From NCBI GenBank assembly GCA_003554005.1, contig PWEU01000025.1, positions 1-24,619 of the forward strand: a stretch of DNA of 24,619 bases. Direction: 5' to 3'. This DNA is from Nitriliruptoraceae bacterium. GTDB taxonomy: Bacteria; Actinomycetota; Nitriliruptoria; Nitriliruptorales; Nitriliruptoraceae. Every line of letters begins with the position of its first letter. Within the stretch, counting starts at the first letter, position 1. A program made the translations under genes and the position numbers. Below are positions 22,137-24,619 of the stretch, one piece after another. Below the pieces are notes generated by a model. It was not told the DNA's origin and did no database searches. It saw nothing but the letters and a program-made list of their open reading frames with translations.

Positions 22137-22583
22137 ATGCAGCACCCAGCACCCTTCGCCGCCACCGCCCGACGTCGCGCCGCGATGGCGGCCCATCCGT
22201 CCGCACCAGCGTCGTCGTCGACGCCGGCGGGTGGCGCCGTCACCAGGCGAGCCCGCCCGGCACCGCGGGCCGTACCGATGACAGCCATCGCCCCCGACCG
22301 ACCCACCGGAGGCCGGGCAGTGCCGGTGCCGGCGCTGGCACCACGCCCCGAGGACGCGCCGGGGACTCACCCCCGCAGCACCGTTGCGGACCACCCCGAG
22401 GGGTCCCGGAACGGCACCGTTGCGACCGGCTCCGAGGAGGGGTCGCTGGTGACCGAGTACGGCCTGCTGGCCGTGGTCGCGGCGACCGTGGCCGGCGTCG
22501 TGATCGAGTGGGCCAGCGGTGGTGCACTCGTCACGCTCTTCAACGCGCTGCTGCGGCACGCCCGCAGCCTCGTCGGCGCATGA
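22137..22583 (+). CDS. DUF4244-type Flp pilin with a long leader
   Basis: A 148-residue protein whose last 46 residues look like a mature Flp-type pilin. EEG at 100-102 is followed by SLVTEYGLLAVVAATVAGVVI, so prepilin peptidase would cut after Gly102, leaving Glu at +5 and Tyr at +6, as in Flp pilins. A hydrophobic helix follows. Its place between tadB/C and tadE equals that of the DUF4244 protein Rv3656c. It is likely the main or a minor subunit of the pilus. The 102-residue leader, rich in Ala, Pro and Arg, is far longer than the usual 10-30 residues. GAGAGGAG upstream supports the ATG at 22137. An internal ATG at codon 48 is possible but would still give a long leader. Confidence 0.82.
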   Translation: MQHPAPFAATARRRAAMAAHPSAPASSSTPAGGAVTRRARPAPRAVPMTAIAPDRPTGGRAVPVPALAPRPEDAPGTHPRSTVADHPEGSRNGTVATGSEEGSLVTEYGLLAVVAATVAGVVIEWASGGALVTLFNALLRHARSLVGA

Positions 22584-23050
22584 GCCAGCCGGCAAGCGGG
22601 GTGGGGTGCACCTCGGTGCACCCCACCGGCCCGCCGGAGAGCCCGCGCACAGACGAGGGCGAGGCCGGGGTCCTCAGCCTCGAAGCGGTGTGGATCCTGC
22701 CCGCCGTGGCGTTGCTGATCACCGGCCTGATCCTGACGCTCGGGGTGGTCCGCGACGTCCTGCTGCTCCACGAAGCCGCCCGGGTCGGCGCGAGAACCGC
22801 CGTGACCACGACCGGCGCGGAGGCGGTCGTTGCGGCGGCACGCGATGCGGCGCCGGAACTGGAGCTGACGGTGCACATCAACCCCGTGGTCCGTCGTGAC
22901 GGGGACCTCGTGACGGTGCGAGTGCACGCGACCCGGACGATCGGCCCGGTCGTGCACCGCCTCTCCGCCCGAGCCGTCGGCCGCGTCGAGCCGGTCGTCG
23001 GGCCCGACCGAGCTGGCACAGCGCCACGCTATGGACCGGTGGCCCCATGA
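22580..23050 (+). CDS. tadE: TadE-family minor pilin
   Basis: A 156-residue protein. After a hydrophilic 30-residue start it reads EAG then VLSLEAVWILPAVALLITGLI, a prepilin-like site with Gly at -1 and Glu at +5, then one membrane helix and a conserved RDVLLLHEAARVGARTAVTT segment of the TadE family. The remaining part is a beta-rich extracytoplasmic domain. It should be processed like Flp and act as a pseudopilin in pilus assembly or anchoring. The ATG overlaps the pilin stop (ATGA at 22580-22583) and its own stop overlaps the next gene in the same way, so translation is coupled across three genes. It corresponds in position to Rv3655c. Confidence 0.88.
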   Translation: MSQPASGVGCTSVHPTGPPESPRTDEGEAGVLSLEAVWILPAVALLITGLILTLGVVRDVLLLHEAARVGARTAVTTTGAEAVVAAARDAAPELELTVHINPVVRRDGDLVTVRVHATRTIGPVVHRLSARAVGRVEPVVGPDRAGTAPRYGPVAP

Positions 23051-23424
23051 GCCGACGCTCGGACGGCTTCGCCACTGTGGCCCTGCCGATGCTGTTGTGG
23101 CTCGGGACGCTGGCCGCCATCGCGGCGATCGACCTCGGCGCGTACCTGACCGGTGCGGCGCGAGCGCAGGCGCTCGCCGACGCGGTCGCGTTGGCAGCGG
23201 TCTCCGCCGACGTGGAGGGGACCTCGGCCGCCCAGCCCCTCCGAGAGGCCGATCGGGTCGCGGTCGCCGGCGGAGGGCAGTTGGAGGCCTGCTCGTGCAC
23301 CGCCGGTACAGGTCGCGCTGTCGTGCGTGTCAGCGTGCCCGTGCCCGGCGTCGTGCTGCCCTCGCTCGGTGCAGCACGCGTCACCGCCGAGGCGGCAGCA
23401 GCCCTGATCGATCCTCCGCGGTGA
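23047..23424 (+). CDS. TadE/TadG-like (Rv3654c-type) membrane protein
   Basis: A 125-residue protein with a single N-terminal membrane helix (about 9-35, VALPMLLWLGTLAAIAAIDLGAYL) followed by AQALADAVALAAVSAD, the alanine-rich helix found in TadG-type proteins. A beta-rich domain follows, with GGQLEACSC and VVRVSVPVPG. This pattern equals the Rv3654c family that closes the mycobacterial tad cluster. The first residues SRRSDGFATVALP resemble a pseudopilin start with Gly but lack Glu at +5. The ATG overlaps the tadE stop. Likely role: minor envelope component of the Tad apparatus; the detail is unknown. Confidence 0.8.
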   Translation: MSRRSDGFATVALPMLLWLGTLAAIAAIDLGAYLTGAARAQALADAVALAAVSADVEGTSAAQPLREADRVAVAGGGQLEACSCTAGTGRAVVRVSVPVPGVVLPSLGAARVTAEAAAALIDPPR

Positions 23425-23592
23425 CCGAAGCGGCCGGCTCGGGGAAGACGCCCTCGCGCATCCGCCCCGGCCAGCCGCGTAGAATCCCGTCCGCCATGAG
23501 GGTCAGGGCCAGTATCTGCACGACCGCGGCCCGATCCACCTGCGTGGGAAAGACCCACCATGATCAAGTAGGGCCGGAGCCGAGGGCAGCCG
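23425..23592 (+). promoter_or_regulatory. Intergenic region before iclR with a -10-like box and a short dyad
   Basis: TAGAAT at 23480-23485 is a good -10 box, but no matching -35 is clear. GTGGG-AAAGA-CCCAC (23544-23558) is an inverted repeat about 35 bp before the IclR start and may be its operator. GGAG and GAGGGC just before the ATG could serve as ribosome site. Confidence 0.4.
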
Positions 23593-24363
23593 ATGGCATT
23601 GGAAGGCAAGACGCCGGCGCTGCGCCTGTTCTCTCTGCTGGAGCTCATCGCACGCAAGGACGAGTTCGTCAGCTTGAAAGGGTTGACCGAAGAAACGCAG
23701 GTGTCGAAAGCTACGCTCCACCGGATGCTCTCCCAGCTCGAGGAGGGAGGGCTGCTCGTTCGCCAGAGCGACGGTCGTCATTACGGTAGTGGTGCACGGC
23801 TACGTCGGTTCGCCGAGGAACTCCTGCTCAACGCCACGCAACACGGGGCGCAACATCGGGTGCTGCTCCACCTCGTCGAAGAGCTCGGCGAGACGTGCAA
23901 CATCACCGCCCTGTCGGGGGGTGAAGCCATCTACCTCGACCGGGTCGAGACCCCCCGACCGCTACGGTTCTCGCTGCACCCGGGCTCTCGTGTCCCGCTC
24001 CACTGCACTGCCAGTGGCAAGATGTTCCTCGCCCAGCTGACGCCATCCCAGTTGCACACGCTGCTCGCCCATGCGCCGCTTCAGCGCCACACGGATAGAA
24101 CACTCACCGACCTTGGCGAGCTCGAACGGCATCTCGAACAGGTGCGCCAGGCTGGCTTCGCGGTCGATGACGAGGAGTTCCTGCCCGGTTTGATCTGTGT
24201 CGCGGTTCCCGTGCCCAACGCGCACGGCCAATCCAATCTCTGCGTTGCCGTCCAAGCGCCGGCAGTACGGCTCACGCCGGATGAGTCATCGCGGGTGCTG
24301 CCTGCGTTGCGGCGGGCGGCCAGAGCACTCGGGGATGTGGAGGCAGAGGGCTCGCGCGACTGA
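23593..24363 (+). CDS. IclR-family transcriptional regulator
   Basis: A 256-residue protein of normal length. Residues about 8-60 form the winged helix (ALRLFSLLELIARKDEFVSLKGLTEETQVSKATLHRMLSQLEEGGLL). The effector domain (about 75-250) has YLDRVETPRPLRF, HPGSRVPLHCTASGKMFLA and GFAVDDEEFLPGLICVAVPVPN, all typical of IclR. Such regulators sense small organic acids and usually control nearby catabolic genes. None is in the window; targets may lie beyond the right edge. Codons such as GAA, AAA, ACG and GCT are more frequent than in the neighbours, so it may be an acquired gene. A strong hairpin follows. Confidence 0.94.
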   Translation: MALEGKTPALRLFSLLELIARKDEFVSLKGLTEETQVSKATLHRMLSQLEEGGLLVRQSDGRHYGSGARLRRFAEELLLNATQHGAQHRVLLHLVEELGETCNITALSGGEAIYLDRVETPRPLRFSLHPGSRVPLHCTASGKMFLAQLTPSQLHTLLAHAPLQRHTDRTLTDLGELERHLEQVRQAGFAVDDEEFLPGLICVAVPVPNAHGQSNLCVAVQAPAVRLTPDESSRVLPALRRAARALGDVEAEGSRD

Positions 24364-24375
24364 AGGGCCACGAGA

Positions 24376-24412
24376 GGCGACACGTCGGCGATGGTGACGC
24401 CGCCGTGTCGCC
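24376..24412. terminator. Terminator-like hairpin after iclR
   Basis: GGCGACACG (24376-24384) pairs with CGTGTCGCC (24404-24412). A two-base internal bulge and GGCG/CGCC extend the stem to 13 pairs around the loop ATGGTGA. It starts 12 bases after the iclR stop and is the likely end of that transcript. Confidence 0.75.
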
Positions 24413-24619
24413 CGCTTGGGGCCACGTTCCGCTGACCGGGCCTGCGCTGCACCGCCCCGGTGCCATCGCCTCTGCGATGGTGGGGAAGGCCCCGCTCCGG
24501 TGGCTCCCCGGCAGGCCAGGGTTGGGCAGTTGACGGGCCCCGCTCCGCCACGCTCTGGTGCGACGGCACCGCGCGGTCGGGATCGGGTCGATCGGCGGTT
24601 CTTGGCTGATCGGCCGAGC
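24413..24619. other. Non-coding right end of the window
   Basis: No open frame here has a ribosome site or a family-like sequence. It holds a small hairpin, CCATCGC-CTCT-GCGATGG (24463-24480), and a 12-base direct repeat GGCCCCGCTCCG (24488-24499 and 24536-24547). It may be an upstream region of a gene beyond the edge. Confidence 0.4.

Noticed and set aside
24081..24569. Minus-strand open frame at the right end.
   Set aside because: It is antisense to iclR in its first half, crosses the hairpin, and shows no domain or ribosome site.

Overview
The window is about 24.6 kb of very GC-rich bacterial chromosome with dense genes, many GTG starts, GGAGG-type ribosome binding sites and TAGGGT-like -10 boxes. 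Gene content points to the Actinobacteria/Actinomycetota: an F420-type LLM oxidoreductase, actinobacterial heme A and heme O synthases, and the Ssd-TadA-TadB/C-DUF4244-TadE-TadG order known from the Mycobacterium tuberculosis Rv3660c-Rv3654c cluster, with a HAD hydrolase next to it. The class (for example Nitriliruptoria or another deep lineage) cannot be settled from the sequence.

Region 1 (1-4728) is a respiratory block. It holds the 3' end of cytochrome c oxidase subunit III, a subunit IV-like protein and a membrane-anchored cupredoxin on the plus strand. A minus-strand pair follows, heme A synthase (ctaA) then an SGNH hydrolase. Divergent from ctaA are a small membrane protein and heme O synthase (ctaB). 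ctaB and ctaA make the heme A that the oxidase needs.

Region 2 (4778-10466) holds an LLM oxidoreductase, then a TetR-ABC ATPase-ABC permease operon whose promoter carries two 14-bp operator-like palindromes, a long-chain acyl-CoA ligase behind a 31-bp inverted repeat, and a convergent cold-shock protein gene after a 12-bp-stem terminator.

Region 3 (10700-17020) has an alpha/beta hydrolase, an ArsR-type regulator in tandem with a dGTPase-like HD hydrolase, a divergent 67-residue basic protein with an almost complete anti-Shine-Dalgarno match, an M20 peptidase and a SnoaL-like protein. Two short tandem-repeat arrays (14 bp and 15 bp) lie in convergent junctions, each touching the stop codon of the minus-strand gene.

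Region 4 (17066-23424) is a Tad/Flp-type pilus or secretion locus. A HAD-IB phosphatase-like gene runs on the minus strand. Divergent from it are an Ssd/CpaE-like protein with a lysine-less P-loop, the TadA ATPase, one polypeptide that appears to fuse TadB and TadC, a DUF4244 pilin with an unusually long leader, TadE and a TadG-like protein. The upstream intergenic region has three 17-bp repeats and a DnaA-box-like dyad. No prepilin peptidase is present in the window.

Region 5 (23593-24619) is an IclR-family regulator with somewhat less GC-biased codons, followed by a strong hairpin and about 200 bp with no recognisable gene.

I did not find a clearly new defence or mobile system. The best leads are the compact Tad locus, the two stop-codon-overlapping repeat arrays, and the operator architectures upstream of tetR, the acyl-CoA ligase and the 67-residue gene.
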